In this document: piece after piece, positions 37,087 through 46,208 of the stretch
How positions within the stretch are numbered: the first letter of the stretch is position 1
Layout: each line of letters begins with the position of its first letter
Notes under the pieces: model-generated
Databases searched by the model: none
Seen by the model: only the letters and a program-made list of their open reading frames with translations
Told to the model about the DNA's origin: nothing
Translations under genes and position numbers: made by a program
DNA from: Cupriavidus sp. P-10
GTDB lineage: Bacteria; Pseudomonadota; Gammaproteobacteria; Burkholderiales; Burkholderiaceae
Assembly (NCBI RefSeq): GCF_003402535.2
Contig: NZ_AP025170.1
Span: 682,001 to 746,000 of the forward strand
DNA length: 64,000 bases
Direction of reading: 5' to 3'

Positions 37087-38064
37087 TCATACTCGGATGC
37101 GGATGATCTTGCGCATCCATAGCACGCCGAACACCATCGACACCAGCGCGCCGCCGATCATGCGCCACCCGATCGGGTCTTCCCACAGCACCTTCATGAA
37201 GCCCGGGTTGACCACCATGATCATGCCGGCGGTCGCAAATGGCAGCAGGCCCAGGATCCATGCGGACAGGCGTCCTTCGGCAGAAAGCACGCGGATCTTG
37301 TCGAACAGCTTCAGCCGCTCGCGCACCATGTTGGCGATGGTGTCGAGGATCTCGGCAAGGTTGCCGCCGCTTTCGCGCTGGATCAGCACGGCGATGACAA
37401 AGTAGCGCAGGTCGCCCACCGGCACACGGATTGCCAGGTTGGTCATGGCCTCGTCCAGCGCCACGCCGTAGTTGATTTCTTCGAACGTAGTGCGGAACTC
37501 GGGGCCGATCGGGGCCTTGATCTCCTGGCCGACCATGCCCAGCGCACCGCTGAACGAGTGCCCGGCGCGCAGGGAGCGGCTGATCATGTCGACGGCGTCC
37601 GGCAGTTGCTTCTCCATCTGCTTGATCCGCTTGATCCGCAGGCGCATCACGTGCAGCACTGGCATCAGCCCGGCCACGGCGGCAATGGCCAGCACCACCG
37701 GCGCCGGCACCGGCACCAGTGGGATCAGTGCGACCGTGCACAGCACCACGAGCGCGCAGTAGCCCAACAGTTGCGATACCGACCAGGAACTGCCGGACTG
37801 CTCCAGCCAGCGGTCCAGCGAGCCGATGCGCGGCATCCGCATCAGCCACTGCTGCATCCGCGGTGAATCGCTGAGCAGGCGCTTCTTTAGAATCGACAGG
37901 CGTTCGGCATTGACGTGGCCGCCCGCGGACAGCGCACGCAGCCGCGCCTCGATACGCTTGGCGGCGGGGCCGTGGTAATTGTTCCACCAGAGATAGATGC
38001 CCTCGACGCAGAGCACCACCGCCGCGAACAGCAGGATGCCGAAGGCATAGAAGATCGTGCTCAT
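37087..38064 (-). CDS. tadB: Tad pilus inner-membrane platform protein TadB
   Basis: A 325-residue type II secretion F-domain protein. The N-terminal membrane helix, a pair of central hydrophobic segments (about residues 95-135) and the F domain containing SRSLRAGHSFSGALGMVGQE and RESGGNLAEILDTIANMVRE are typical TadB features. It pairs with TadC. Start ATG 38064 is preceded on the minus strand by GGGGGAGACGCAA. It follows tadA by 42 bases in the order tadA-tadB-tadC, which is conserved in Tad loci. Confidence 0.93.
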   Translation of the reverse strand: MSTIFYAFGILLFAAVVLCVEGIYLWWNNYHGPAAKRIEARLRALSAGGHVNAERLSILKKRLLSDSPRMQQWLMRMPRIGSLDRWLEQSGSSWSVSQLLGYCALVVLCTVALIPLVPVPAPVVLAIAAVAGLMPVLHVMRLRIKRIKQMEKQLPDAVDMISRSLRAGHSFSGALGMVGQEIKAPIGPEFRTTFEEINYGVALDEAMTNLAIRVPVGDLRYFVIAVLIQRESGGNLAEILDTIANMVRERLKLFDKIRVLSAEGRLSAWILGLLPFATAGMIMVVNPGFMKVLWEDPIGWRMIGGALVSMVFGVLWMRKIIRIRV

Positions 38065-38106
38065 TTGCGTCTCCCCCGATTGAATGTGCCGCGTGCCTTG
38101 CGCGGA

Positions 38107-39471
38107 TCACACTTCATAGCGATGCGCCGGATCGTAAGTTTCATCGGGCAAGCCCACGCCGAACACGCGCAGCCGCTCGGCAAACTTGGGGTACACCCCG
38201 GTGGCGCGGAAATGGCCGCGCACGGTGCCGTCCTTGTCCACGCCGGAGCGCTGGAAGGTGAAGATCTCCTGCATGTTGATGATTTCGCCTTCCATGCCGG
38301 TGATCTCCGCGATGCTGATGATCTTGCGTCGCCCATCGGTCATGCGTGCGGCCTGGACGATCACCGTGATGGCTGAAGAGATCTGCTGGCGTATCGCCTT
38401 GGCCGGCATGGTCAGGCCGGCCATGCTGACCATGTTTTCAAGGCGTGTCAGCGCGTCGCGCGGGGTATTGGCGTGAATGGTGGTCAGCGAGCCTTCGTGG
38501 CCGGTGTTCATCGCGTTAAGCATGTCCAGCGCCTCGCCACCACGCACCTCGCCCAGGATGATCCGGTCCGGGCGCATGCGCAGCGCGTTGCGCACCAGCG
38601 AGCGCTGCGTGATCTCGCCCTTGCCTTCGATGTTCGGCGGGCGGGTTTCGAGGCGCAGCACATGAGGCTGGCGCAACTGCAGTTCGGCCGCATCCTCGAT
38701 AGTGACCACGCGCTCATCCTCGGGGATAAATCCGGACAGGATGTTCAGCAGCGTGGTCTTGCCGCTACCGGTGCCGCCGGAGACCAGCACGTTGATCTTG
38801 GCGTGCGCCAGCGCCTGCAGCATCTGGGCCATCGGCGGGGTCAGGCTTCTCAGGTTTACCAGGTCGGAAACCTGCAGCGGATTGACTGCGAAGCGGCGGA
38901 TCGACAGCAGCGGCCCGTCGATCGCCGATGGCGGGATGATGGCGTTGACGCGCGAACCATCGGGCAGGCGCGCGTCGACCATCGGGCTGGTCTCGTCGAT
39001 GCGGCGCCCCACGCGCGACACGATCTTCTCGATGACCTTCATCAGGTGGGCGTCGTCGTAGAAACCGATATCGGTAAGTTCCAGCTTGCCGCGTCGCTCG
39101 ACATAGGTTTGCTTCGCCGTGTTGACCAGGATGTCGGACACGGTCGGATCCTGCAGCAGCGGCTCGAGCGGGCCGAAGCCAAACATCTCGTCATAGATGT
39201 CCGACGTCATCTGGCGGCGTTCAGTGTCATTGATCAGGATCCGCTCTTCGTCGATGATGGCGTCGATCAGCACGCCAATCTCCGTCTTCACCTGCTCCAG
39301 TGGATAGCGCGCCAGCCGCTCGAGTTCGACCCGGTCCAGCACAGCGTCGTGGACGGTCTTCTTGAAATTCCGGTAAGCCTGCGTGGTGCCATGGCTGCGG
39401 GCGGGCACAGCATGGCCGTTCATTTGCAGCACCGGGTTCTCTGGCAGGGAAAGCTGTTCGCGGATCGACAT
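38107..39471 (-). CDS. tadA: Tad pilus assembly/retraction ATPase TadA (CpaF)
   Basis: A 454-residue secretion ATPase of the CpaF/VirB11-like family. The Walker A motif is [12 protein letters not shown]; the Asp-box ([10 protein letters not shown]), the Walker B/His-box region ([33 protein letters not shown]) are intact. A hydrophilic N-terminal region of about 80 residues precedes the catalytic core. ATG 39471 was chosen because [15 protein letters not shown] begins family-like sequence; a frame extending to 39693 runs through the tadZ gene. It lies 25 bases downstream of tadZ. Confidence 0.95.
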   Translation of the reverse strand: MSIREQLSLPENPVLQMNGHAVPARSHGTTQAYRNFKKTVHDAVLDRVELERLARYPLEQVKTEIGVLIDAIIDEERILINDTERRQMTSDIYDEMFGFGPLEPLLQDPTVSDILVNTAKQTYVERRGKLELTDIGFYDDAHLMKVIEKIVSRVGRRIDETSPMVDARLPDGSRVNAIIPPSAIDGPLLSIRRFAVNPLQVSDLVNLRSLTPPMAQMLQALAHAKINVLVSGGTGSGKTTLLNILSGFIPEDERVVTIEDAAELQLRQPHVLRLETRPPNIEGKGEITQRSLVRNALRMRPDRIILGEVRGGEALDMLNAMNTGHEGSLTTIHANTPRDALTRLENMVSMAGLTMPAKAIRQQISSAITVIVQAARMTDGRRKIISIAEITGMEGEIINMQEIFTFQRSGVDKDGTVRGHFRATGVYPKFAERLRVFGVGLPDETYDPAHRYEV

Positions 39472-39496
39472 GATGGACTCCGGTTCGTGATGCGGT

Positions 39497-40693
39497 TCAG
39501 GCGGCGCTCGACTTCGGGCGCAGGAAGAGCCTGGCCAGCGACTGCCTGGCCGGCTGCGCCTGCCGTTCGGTCCCGGCGCTTGCGGCAAGCGTGGCGCCGA
39601 GAGACAGCAGCGACTTGGCGATGGCGCTGCGCTTCTGTCCCTTGAGCACGGGAACGCCGTGGCCGATCGATTCATCCACGGCAACAGGATCATCGGGCAA
39701 CGCGTGGAAGACCTTCATGCCGAAGACTTCTTCCAGCTTGGCACGCGGCAGCTCGTCGCGGCGGCCCTGGCGGTTCAGCAGGATGCGGATCTTGTCCTCG
39801 GTGTAGTGCAGCGCGCGCAGGATATCCAGCAGGCGCTTGCCGGTGCGGACATAGGGGATGCTGGGCTGCACGGTCAGGAAGATGCTGTGGCTGCGGTCGA
39901 AAGCCGCAAGCGACAGTGGGGTGACCGACTGCCCGATGTCGATCAGGATGAAATCGTAGCGCGGGCTGACCACGGAAAGGATGTGGTCGATCCTGTCCTT
40001 GCGGACCTCGTTGGCCTTGATCGGGTCGATCGCACCGGCCAGGATATCGAATCCCTCGTCGACGCGGGTCATGCAGGCATCGAGGAAGGTATCGTCCATG
40101 CGTTCCAGCTGCGAGCACACGTCCGTCAGGGTCGCGGGCGGGGTCTTGTCGCTGACCAGGAATGCCGTATCGCTGAACTGGGTGTTCAGGTCGATCAGAA
40201 GTACCCGTTTGCGCTCGCCGGCGCTCAGGGCGTAGGCCAGGTTGCCGGCGATAAAGCTGGTGCCGGCGCCGCCCTTGCATGAAACCAGCGAGATCACGCG
40301 CGCTTCGTTGCGCTCCCTGGGCACGTGGTTTGCCTCCAGCCGCCCGAGCGCCTCGCTCAACTGGCCCTTGTCGAGCGGCCACGGCAGGATGTCGCGCACC
40401 CCGGCACGCAGTGCCCGGATCAGGACATCCGGCTGCTGCGCCGACGTCACCAGGATGCAAGGCAGGTCGGGATGCTGCTGGCGCAAGGCTTCAATGCCCA
40501 GCATCTGCGTGCCGCCGCGGAAGTCCTGGTCGAGGATAAGCGCATCCGCGCTGCGCAGGTGGCTGCCATGCGTGCATAGCGCGGCGGGAGCATCCTGCAG
40601 CCGCATGATCTGGAAGGTTCCACAGGCGTCCGCCATACGCGAAAGCTCGCCCAACCTTTCAGCATCCTCGGAAACGATCAGAATTCTGAGCAT
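39497..40693 (-). CDS. tadZ: Tad pilus polar localisation protein TadZ/CpaE
   Basis: A 398-residue protein: an N-terminal receiver-like domain ([17 protein letters not shown], with [10 protein letters not shown] where the phospho-acceptor Asp would sit) and a MinD/ParA-type ATPase domain from about residue 132 with the deviant Walker A KGGAGTS and the Walker B LLIDLN. TadZ proteins localise the pilus machine. The KGGAGTS motif has Ala before Gly in place of the usual Val/Thr but keeps the leading Lys. It ends in a Lys/Arg/Gln/Ala-rich tail. Located between the TadE-like gene and tadA. Confidence 0.92.
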   Translation of the reverse strand: MLRILIVSEDAERLGELSRMADACGTFQIMRLQDAPAALCTHGSHLRSADALILDQDFRGGTQMLGIEALRQQHPDLPCILVTSAQQPDVLIRALRAGVRDILPWPLDKGQLSEALGRLEANHVPRERNEARVISLVSCKGGAGTSFIAGNLAYALSAGERKRVLLIDLNTQFSDTAFLVSDKTPPATLTDVCSQLERMDDTFLDACMTRVDEGFDILAGAIDPIKANEVRKDRIDHILSVVSPRYDFILIDIGQSVTPLSLAAFDRSHSIFLTVQPSIPYVRTGKRLLDILRALHYTEDKIRILLNRQGRRDELPRAKLEEVFGMKVFHALPDDPVAVDESIGHGVPVLKGQKRSAIAKSLLSLGATLAASAGTERQAQPARQSLARLFLRPKSSAA

Positions 40694-40715
40694 GGTGTGC
40701 TCCTGGTTATGCGTG

Positions 40716-41174
40716 CTAATTGCAGATCTTGCCGCCGGTTGAAGAGTTCAGGCTTTCCCGCGGCAGCGTAGTCGTGAACGAAGGCATGGCCAGCGTGATC
40801 GGCACGACGGGAATGAAGGTCTTGACCGAGATGTTGGCAACGCTGACGGTGACCGAGCGGCACGTGCTGCGGGCAGCGTCGGCGTCCGCGTCGCAGCCGC
40901 TGGGCTCGTAGCCGATCTGGATATTGGTGGCCTGTAGCTTCGGCATCAGATTGGTCATCCTGGCCTTGATGGTCGCGTCCTTGGCGTCGCACACCGCCGC
41001 GATGCGTGCGCCCAGGCGGGTGGCCTCGCCAGCGGTGTTCCAGTAGAACAGCACGCGCGAGAACTCGGCAATGCCGATCAGCAGCATGAAGAAGATGCTG
41101 GCTACCAGGGCGAACTCGATCGCGGTGGCGCCGGCCTGGTGCGGACGCAGGCGGGTGGTACGATGCGGAGTCAT
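40716..41174 (-). CDS. TadE/TadF-like pseudopilin
   Basis: A 152-residue protein with a short basic N-terminus and one membrane helix carrying the TadE signature GATAIEFALVASIFFMLLIG, followed by a periplasmic domain with two Cys near residues 81-92 and one near the end. TadE and TadF are minor pseudopilins processed by the prepilin peptidase and needed for Flp pilus formation. The ATG at 41174 overlaps the stop of the preceding TadE gene by four bases (ATGA), so the two are translationally coupled. I assign it as the second TadE/TadF-type protein. Confidence 0.85.
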   Translation of the reverse strand: MTPHRTTRLRPHQAGATAIEFALVASIFFMLLIGIAEFSRVLFYWNTAGEATRLGARIAAVCDAKDATIKARMTNLMPKLQATNIQIGYEPSGCDADADAARSTCRSVTVSVANISVKTFIPVVPITLAMPSFTTTLPRESLNSSTGGKICN

Positions 41175-41698
41175 AGCACTTGCCTCATGACTGTTGCGAT
41201 ATCGGAGAACGCCAGGTTTCCCACCTTGATGTAGGTCTGGATTGGCGAATATGAGTAACCCGATATCTTCACTTCGACCAGGTTGATGGTGCCGGCCTGC
41301 ACGCCTGAACTGTCGCCGCCCTCGTAGATGGGGACGTTGGCGAACTGCTTGCCGCCACATCCGCTCGCCTCGACACGGTCACAGACGACCACCATCGAGG
41401 TGCTGAGGCCTTTCACCAACACCTCGCCTTCGCAGACGCTCTTGCCATAGACGGCCATGCACTTTGCCTGCGCCAACGGATAGCCCGGCTCGCTGGGCGC
41501 GTACTGCGACAAGAAGCGGGCAGCGTCGCGCGTGGCTTTGGTCAGGGCGTTGTATTGGTAAATGGCGCGACCGTACTCCGCCACCCCGCTCACCAGCAGA
41601 AGCAAGGGCACCAGGACCAGTGCGAATTCCACCGCGACCACCCCGCGTCGATTGTGCCGAGTGTGCCGATTGCGCCTGCGCTGGCTGCATCGCTCCAT
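41171..41698 (-). CDS. tadE: TadE-like pseudopilin
   Basis: A 175-residue protein. A basic N-terminus of 18 residues is followed by the TadE signature GVVAVEFALVLVPLLLLVSG, with Glu five residues after the Gly as in prepilin processing sites. The periplasmic part carries Cys pairs (KCMAVYGKSVCEG, CDRVEASGCGG) that may form disulfides. The gene lies nine bases after the TadG-like gene and overlaps the next TadE-like gene. Partner of that gene product in the minor pseudopilin complex (family knowledge). Confidence 0.87.
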   Translation of the reverse strand: MERCSQRRRNRHTRHNRRGVVAVEFALVLVPLLLLVSGVAEYGRAIYQYNALTKATRDAARFLSQYAPSEPGYPLAQAKCMAVYGKSVCEGEVLVKGLSTSMVVVCDRVEASGCGGKQFANVPIYEGGDSSGVQAGTINLVEVKISGYSYSPIQTYIKVGNLAFSDIATVMRQVL

Positions 41699-41707
41699 GA
41701 TTCGCTC

Positions 41708-42970
41708 CTATTGCACCAGCACCGGCACGCGGGGGCCTGCACCTGTATCGGACCCGGGCACGCCCTGGGTCGCGCAGGGGCTGGTTGGATCCTTCGAATT
41801 GCCCAGATATTCGAGGTAGACCACATCCTTTGCGCTGGGCTCCTGCATTGGCTGCACCATCAGCATGCAGTTCCAGGAAACTACCTTGGCCAGCTTGGCA
41901 GAGGCGAATTCGGTGCAATCCACCATGGGAACATGTACCAGCCTGCGGTCGGCGCCGGCCTTGTGCACCGCCTGTGTCGACTCCGTACCCTTGGTGGTCA
42001 GGCCGCTATTCTTGTCCGTCTGGTATGGCGAGTTCGCGCTCCGCTTCTGGATGAAGTCAGCGTAGGCGTTGCCGCCGTTCGGCGGATTCCATGTAGTTAC
42101 GCTGTAGGCATAGCCGGTAAAGTCCGGCGCCCCATCGGTCGGTCCCTTGTAAGAGCCGGTATAGATACCGAAGCGGGTATTCCACGCCGCGATCAGCGCC
42201 GAGATATTGCCCGGTTCACCAACCTTGGAGCCCACTGCCGGCAGGTCGCACTGTCCGCTGCCGGCAATCAGGTCCGCCAGCTCGGAAGCACCGCCGGCCG
42301 GAGGCGACAAGTCAGCCCAGCCAAAGCTGCCGGGGCCATACGGGTCCTTCGGATCGACCTTGGACTTGATCCAGTCGCCGCGGTTGTACGCGGTTTTGGG
42401 CGGATTGGCCGTCGGCGGCGTGCAGACATAGACCGGGATTGCGCAGGCCGTCTGCGCACTGGTGGTGGTGGCCACGCCCATTGCGCTTACGGTACTGGGC
42501 TGAATGTCGATGCCTGGCAGCAGGTTAAGGAGGTGGATGAACCAGTGGGCAATATCCGTGCGCTCGGCGGTGCATTTGACGTACTTCACCTTGTCCAGCG
42601 CGAACGGCACCTTGTCCTTGGTGTAATAGGTACCGTCAGGCGTGTCGCCGTACGAGACGTTGAGATCCTTGACCATCTTCACTGCCTCGTTCTGGAACAT
42701 GGCAGCGTTGCTCGTGCCGGTGGCAAGGCCGGCCGCCTCCGACACAAGCAGCGGCGTGGCCCCGGTAACGTCGCGCGCGGCGGCCAGCGCGCAGGCATCG
42801 ACGCTGTTCTGCAGCTCGCTCTTGGTCACATAGAGCTTGCCCAGGTCGAGCGCCAGCCCGACGAAGCCGATCAGTACGGCCAGCGACAGGCCGACGATGA
42901 TGGCGATCGCGCCACGCTGCCGCTTGCGCCAGGTGGTCCGCCGGCCTCGGTGGGTGGTAGGGCGTGACAT
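41708..42970 (-). CDS. tadG: TadG-like protein with von Willebrand-type/Tad domain architecture
   Basis: A 420-residue protein. The N-terminus has a positive patch then the TadE/TadG membrane segment QRGAIAIIVGLSLAVLIGFV, followed by the putative Flp-pilus TadG N-terminal region (LDLGKLYVTKSELQNSVDAC, ALAAARDVTG). The rest is periplasmic, rich in Pro, Gly and Asn, with at least eight Cys that could form disulfides. ATG 42970 was chosen over an ATG at 43030 because it directly precedes the basic stretch and avoids overlap with the lipoprotein gene. TadG is thought to anchor or couple the pilus envelope complex. Confidence 0.85.
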   Translation of the reverse strand: MSRPTTHRGRRTTWRKRQRGAIAIIVGLSLAVLIGFVGLALDLGKLYVTKSELQNSVDACALAAARDVTGATPLLVSEAAGLATGTSNAAMFQNEAVKMVKDLNVSYGDTPDGTYYTKDKVPFALDKVKYVKCTAERTDIAHWFIHLLNLLPGIDIQPSTVSAMGVATTTSAQTACAIPVYVCTPPTANPPKTAYNRGDWIKSKVDPKDPYGPGSFGWADLSPPAGGASELADLIAGSGQCDLPAVGSKVGEPGNISALIAAWNTRFGIYTGSYKGPTDGAPDFTGYAYSVTTWNPPNGGNAYADFIQKRSANSPYQTDKNSGLTTKGTESTQAVHKAGADRRLVHVPMVDCTEFASAKLAKVVSWNCMLMVQPMQEPSAKDVVYLEYLGNSKDPTSPCATQGVPGSDTGAGPRVPVLVQ

Positions 42971-42995
42971 ATCGGCTCTCCGTGGTTTGCGCGGA

Positions 42996-43334
42996 TCAGC
43001 GTGACCCGCCGCCTGACATGCCCACGCCACCGTAACCGCCGGCGCCGAAGTCGATCGTCATAGAGGGCGAGCTGCCTTGCTTGCCGTTGGCCAGCGAACG
43101 GTCGAAGTTCTTCATTGCCGCCACCGCGGTCTTGCCATCGGTGCCGGTGACCGTGGGTAGGCCAGCCGGCGCATCGGGATTGATGATCTGCATCTGCGTA
43201 ACCGTGGCGAGCGCCACGCCGCGCTGGCCATCCCACACCGGCGTGGAGGTCATGCAGGCCGACAGCGAGAGGCAGGCCAGGCTGCCGAGCACCAGCGTGG
43301 CGGTGCCGCGCGAAAGGTTGAGTTTCTTGATCAT
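42996..43334 (-). CDS. Small Tad-locus lipoprotein, unknown family
   Basis: A 112-residue lipoprotein. The N-terminal hydrophobic stretch ends in the lipobox LSAC with Cys27 as the lipidated residue. The mature part is short, with an Asp/Ser region and a Gly-rich tail (GAGGYGGVGMSGGGSR). The second of two in-frame ATGs (43334) is preferred because AGGAGA lies six bases before it. It takes the place between the secretin and TadG genes where other Tad loci carry rcpB/tadD-type lipoproteins, but it has no TPR sequence. It may assist secretin assembly; this is inference. Confidence 0.75.
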   Translation of the reverse strand: MIKKLNLSRGTATLVLGSLACLSLSACMTSTPVWDGQRGVALATVTQMQIINPDAPAGLPTVTGTDGKTAVAAMKNFDRSLANGKQGSSPSMTIDFGAGGYGGVGMSGGGSR

Positions 43335-43360
43335 GATCATTCTCCTTTGGGCGCGGCGGT

Positions 43361-45250
43361 TCAGTTGCCGCCCGCGGCGCTGCGCGTGGCGATCGCGGCG
43401 GCTTGTGCCTGTGCCAGGCGCGCTGCGGTGGCTTCGATGCGGGCGATGCGCGCGGCGGTGTCCTCGGCAGGGGGGGCGGCGGCGATATTGCGGGCAACTG
43501 GTTGGGCCGGTTCCGGCGCGCCGGAGGTCCGAGGCATTGCGGTCGCGGCTGCCTGCGCTCCTGACGATCCAGCAGTTGCCGGCGGGTCCAGTGGGCGACC
43601 CGTCGGCACCATCGAGACCGATGTGCCAGTGCCTTCGCTGCGCGGCGTCGACGGCGGCGTGACGGGTGCGGCGGCCGGCGCGGCGGGTTGCGAAGGGGCC
43701 GGCGCGGGCTGCGGCGCGGGCTTGCCGCTGCCTTCCATATTGCCCATGAAGTACAGCGACAACGGGTTGGGCGTGGAGAAGCTGTCGGTCGGCAGCGGGT
43801 AGTTGTTGGTCTGCATCGGCTTGACCAGGCGCGGCGTGATGACGAACACCAGTTCGGTCAGGTCCTGCTGGTACTGCGTGCTGCGGAACAGCGTGCCCAG
43901 CACCGGCACCTCGCCCGCACCCGGCAGCGCCTTGAGCGAGCCGCGCGCGCTATCGGTCAGCAGCCCGCCGATGGCGAAGCTTTCGCCGTCGCGCATCTGC
44001 ACGGTGGTGGAGGCGCGGCGGGTGGTGATGACAGGCAGGATGGTCTGGCCCGCCAGCGTGCCGCCGCGGATCGTGGCACCCGTGGGCGACAGCTCGGACA
44101 CTTCCGGCGACACCTTCAGGTGGATGCGGCCGTTTGCCAGCACAGTGGGCGTGAACTTCAGGCCCACGCCGAATTCTTCTTCCTGCAGCGTGACGGTGCC
44201 AGCCCCGTTCAGCACATTGGCCTGCGCTACCGGGATGTAGATCTTGCCACCGGCGAGGAAGCTGGCCTCTTGGCCGCTGATCGTGACCAGGTTTGGCTCG
44301 GCCAGGATCTTGACCAGGCTGTCGTTCTTTTGCGCGTCGATGGCGAACTCGAAGGGCAGGTTGTTGGCCTTGCTGCCGAAGATGGCCCCCGAAGCGCCGG
44401 TCAGCAGCGACGTCACGACACCACCCGTCCACGAGCCAAAGCCGCCCTGCAGGTTGACCGCGGAACCTAGCTGGTTCAGCAGCGTCTTGGATACCTCGGC
44501 CACCTTGACTTCCAGCATCACCTGCTGCGGGCTGTCGACGGACAGCATGTTTAGCACGCCGCCTTTCTTGTCCCCGTTCTTGCCGTCGGTGCCTTGTGCC
44601 GCGTTGGCGTACGCCTGGGCGATGTCCATGGCCTGCTGGGCGGACTGGGCATTGGTGACGCTGCCGGTCAGCACAAGGTTATCGGCTGCGGTCATTACGC
44701 GGATGCCAGGCTCGCCGGGCAAGAGCTGGCCGAGCGACGTCTGCAGGCCGCCGGCATCGGCATTGACCACAACGTTGATGATGGTGCAGGCGCCGCTGCG
44801 GCCTTGCACGATCATGTTGGTGGTGCCCACGCTGCGGCCCAGCACGTAGAGCGTCTGGGGCGAGACCATGGTGGCCTGCACGACATTGGGATTGCCCAGG
44901 GTGCGGTTGCGCACGGGCTCCTGCAGCGAGATCAGCTGCGACTTGCCGACCGGCACCATCACGCTGGATTCGCTGCGGATCGCGCCGACGCAGTTGGGAC
45001 CGCGCGCCTCGGCGGACGGCGCGGGTGCCTGCGCCGCGCCCTGCGCCAACGTGGTCGGGGCACCTGGCGTCATGCTGATGGTCATCTGCATCGGTGCCGC
45101 AGGTGCCTTGGCCGCGGCTGGCGCAGTGGTCTTGGTCAGAACGCCCGCCTCCATGGCGGCTTGCGCCGCGGCGGCCAGCGGGGTGAAGAGGATGGCGGCA
45201 AGCACCAGGATACGGGTGCCGCCTGCGGCGTCGGATCTTTTCTGGTTCAT
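43361..45250 (-). CDS. rcpA: Tad outer-membrane secretin RcpA/CpaC
   Basis: A 629-residue secretin. A signal peptide (cleavage near AAAAQA, residue about 29) is followed by an Ala-rich linker, a pilus-formation N domain (VMVPVGKSQLISLQEPVRN, NVVQATMVSPQTLYVLGRS, NMIVQGRSG), a BON-like region, and the secretin domain with NPVSP-like VEVSKTLLNQLGSAVN, VTLQEEEFGVGLKFTP, GGLLTDSARG and the terminal VFVITPRLVKP. The last 110 residues are Pro/Ala-rich and look disordered. It forms the outer-membrane pore for the Flp pilus. Flanked by cpaB and the lipoprotein gene. Confidence 0.95.
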   Translation of the reverse strand: MNQKRSDAAGGTRILVLAAILFTPLAAAAQAAMEAGVLTKTTAPAAAKAPAAPMQMTISMTPGAPTTLAQGAAQAPAPSAEARGPNCVGAIRSESSVMVPVGKSQLISLQEPVRNRTLGNPNVVQATMVSPQTLYVLGRSVGTTNMIVQGRSGACTIINVVVNADAGGLQTSLGQLLPGEPGIRVMTAADNLVLTGSVTNAQSAQQAMDIAQAYANAAQGTDGKNGDKKGGVLNMLSVDSPQQVMLEVKVAEVSKTLLNQLGSAVNLQGGFGSWTGGVVTSLLTGASGAIFGSKANNLPFEFAIDAQKNDSLVKILAEPNLVTISGQEASFLAGGKIYIPVAQANVLNGAGTVTLQEEEFGVGLKFTPTVLANGRIHLKVSPEVSELSPTGATIRGGTLAGQTILPVITTRRASTTVQMRDGESFAIGGLLTDSARGSLKALPGAGEVPVLGTLFRSTQYQQDLTELVFVITPRLVKPMQTNNYPLPTDSFSTPNPLSLYFMGNMEGSGKPAPQPAPAPSQPAAPAAAPVTPPSTPRSEGTGTSVSMVPTGRPLDPPATAGSSGAQAAATAMPRTSGAPEPAQPVARNIAAAPPAEDTAARIARIEATAARLAQAQAAAIATRSAAGGN

Positions 45251-45316
45251 TTTGAATCTCCCCCCGGAGAGGCTGTGATGCAGATCAGGATTCGTTGGGC
45301 GTCGTGCGAGACGCAG

Positions 45317-46159
45317 TCAGAAGCACTCGACGCCGCCCTGCATGCCTGCCAGCACACCGATGCAGTTGCCACGCGAGGGCTGTGCTGCCACCGTGCGGGT
45401 CTTCACCACGGTGCGCGTGGCCGTCTGGGTCACGACCTTGACGGGCGGCGCTTCGGGTGCCTTGCCCAGCAGCGTGCCCTTGGTGGCGCCGCCAGTGTTG
45501 ATGTCAGCAACGTCCATCTGGTTGCGCAGCACGAGCGACAGCGTGCCGACACTGCGGGCCACGTCGAGCTTCTCGGCCTGCTCGGGCGTCACTTCCAGCG
45601 TGACGGCATTCACCACCTTGGGCTGCGTGTCGTCACGGCTGACCTGCTGCGCTACCGCCAGCACCAGGATCTTCTCGAGCACGATCTTGGAGATGTTGCT
45701 GTTCTGCGCGTTTCGCGCTTCTTCATTCGTATTGACGATCACGTCGACATAGTTGCCCGGCAGCGCGAAGCCGGCCACACCCACCACGTCATTGACGCGA
45801 ACCGTGATCGCGCGCTTGCCGTCGTTGATGACCGCCGACAGTCCGCCCTTGGTGCCGATCGGCGCCAGCTTGGCATCGAGAACCGGCTCGCCGCGCTGGA
45901 GGCTGGTGCGGACCACGCGGCCCTCCAGAGCCTTCATGTCCTGGAACGCACCAGGCGGAACGCTGCCAGTCGGCCAGCTGACAAGCCGCAACTGGCTGCC
46001 GTTGAGCGGTTGCCCCAGGTTCAGGTCGTTGGCGGCTACCACTACCTGCCTGACCGAACTCGATGACTGCTGCACCAGCCATCGCGACGCCGACACCACT
46101 GCCGCCACGCCGGCGACCAGGGCAATCAGCAGCATCAGGATTGCGCGCATGTTTTTCAT
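45317..46159 (-). CDS. cpaB: Flp pilus assembly protein CpaB/RcpC
   Basis: A 280-residue periplasmic protein anchored by an N-terminal helix (about residues 5-25). The SAF domain is visible (VVVAANDLNLGQPLNGSQLR, SWPTGSVPPGAF), then the RcpC/CpaB domain (ITVRVNDVVGVAGFALPGNY, VTLEVTPEQAEKLDVARSVG). ATG 46159 follows GGGGAGAG at good spacing and replaces the ORF's earlier start at 46183. CpaB is needed for secretin function in Tad loci. It lies 66 bases ahead of the secretin gene. Confidence 0.93.
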   Translation of the reverse strand: MKNMRAILMLLIALVAGVAAVVSASRWLVQQSSSSVRQVVVAANDLNLGQPLNGSQLRLVSWPTGSVPPGAFQDMKALEGRVVRTSLQRGEPVLDAKLAPIGTKGGLSAVINDGKRAITVRVNDVVGVAGFALPGNYVDVIVNTNEEARNAQNSNISKIVLEKILVLAVAQQVSRDDTQPKVVNAVTLEVTPEQAEKLDVARSVGTLSLVLRNQMDVADINTGGATKGTLLGKAPEAPPVKVVTQTATRTVVKTRTVAAQPSRGNCIGVLAGMQGGVECF

Positions 46160-46208
46160 GATGACTCTCCCCAGTATTCCCAATGGTTTCCGTGTCGGCT
46201 GCTATTGT

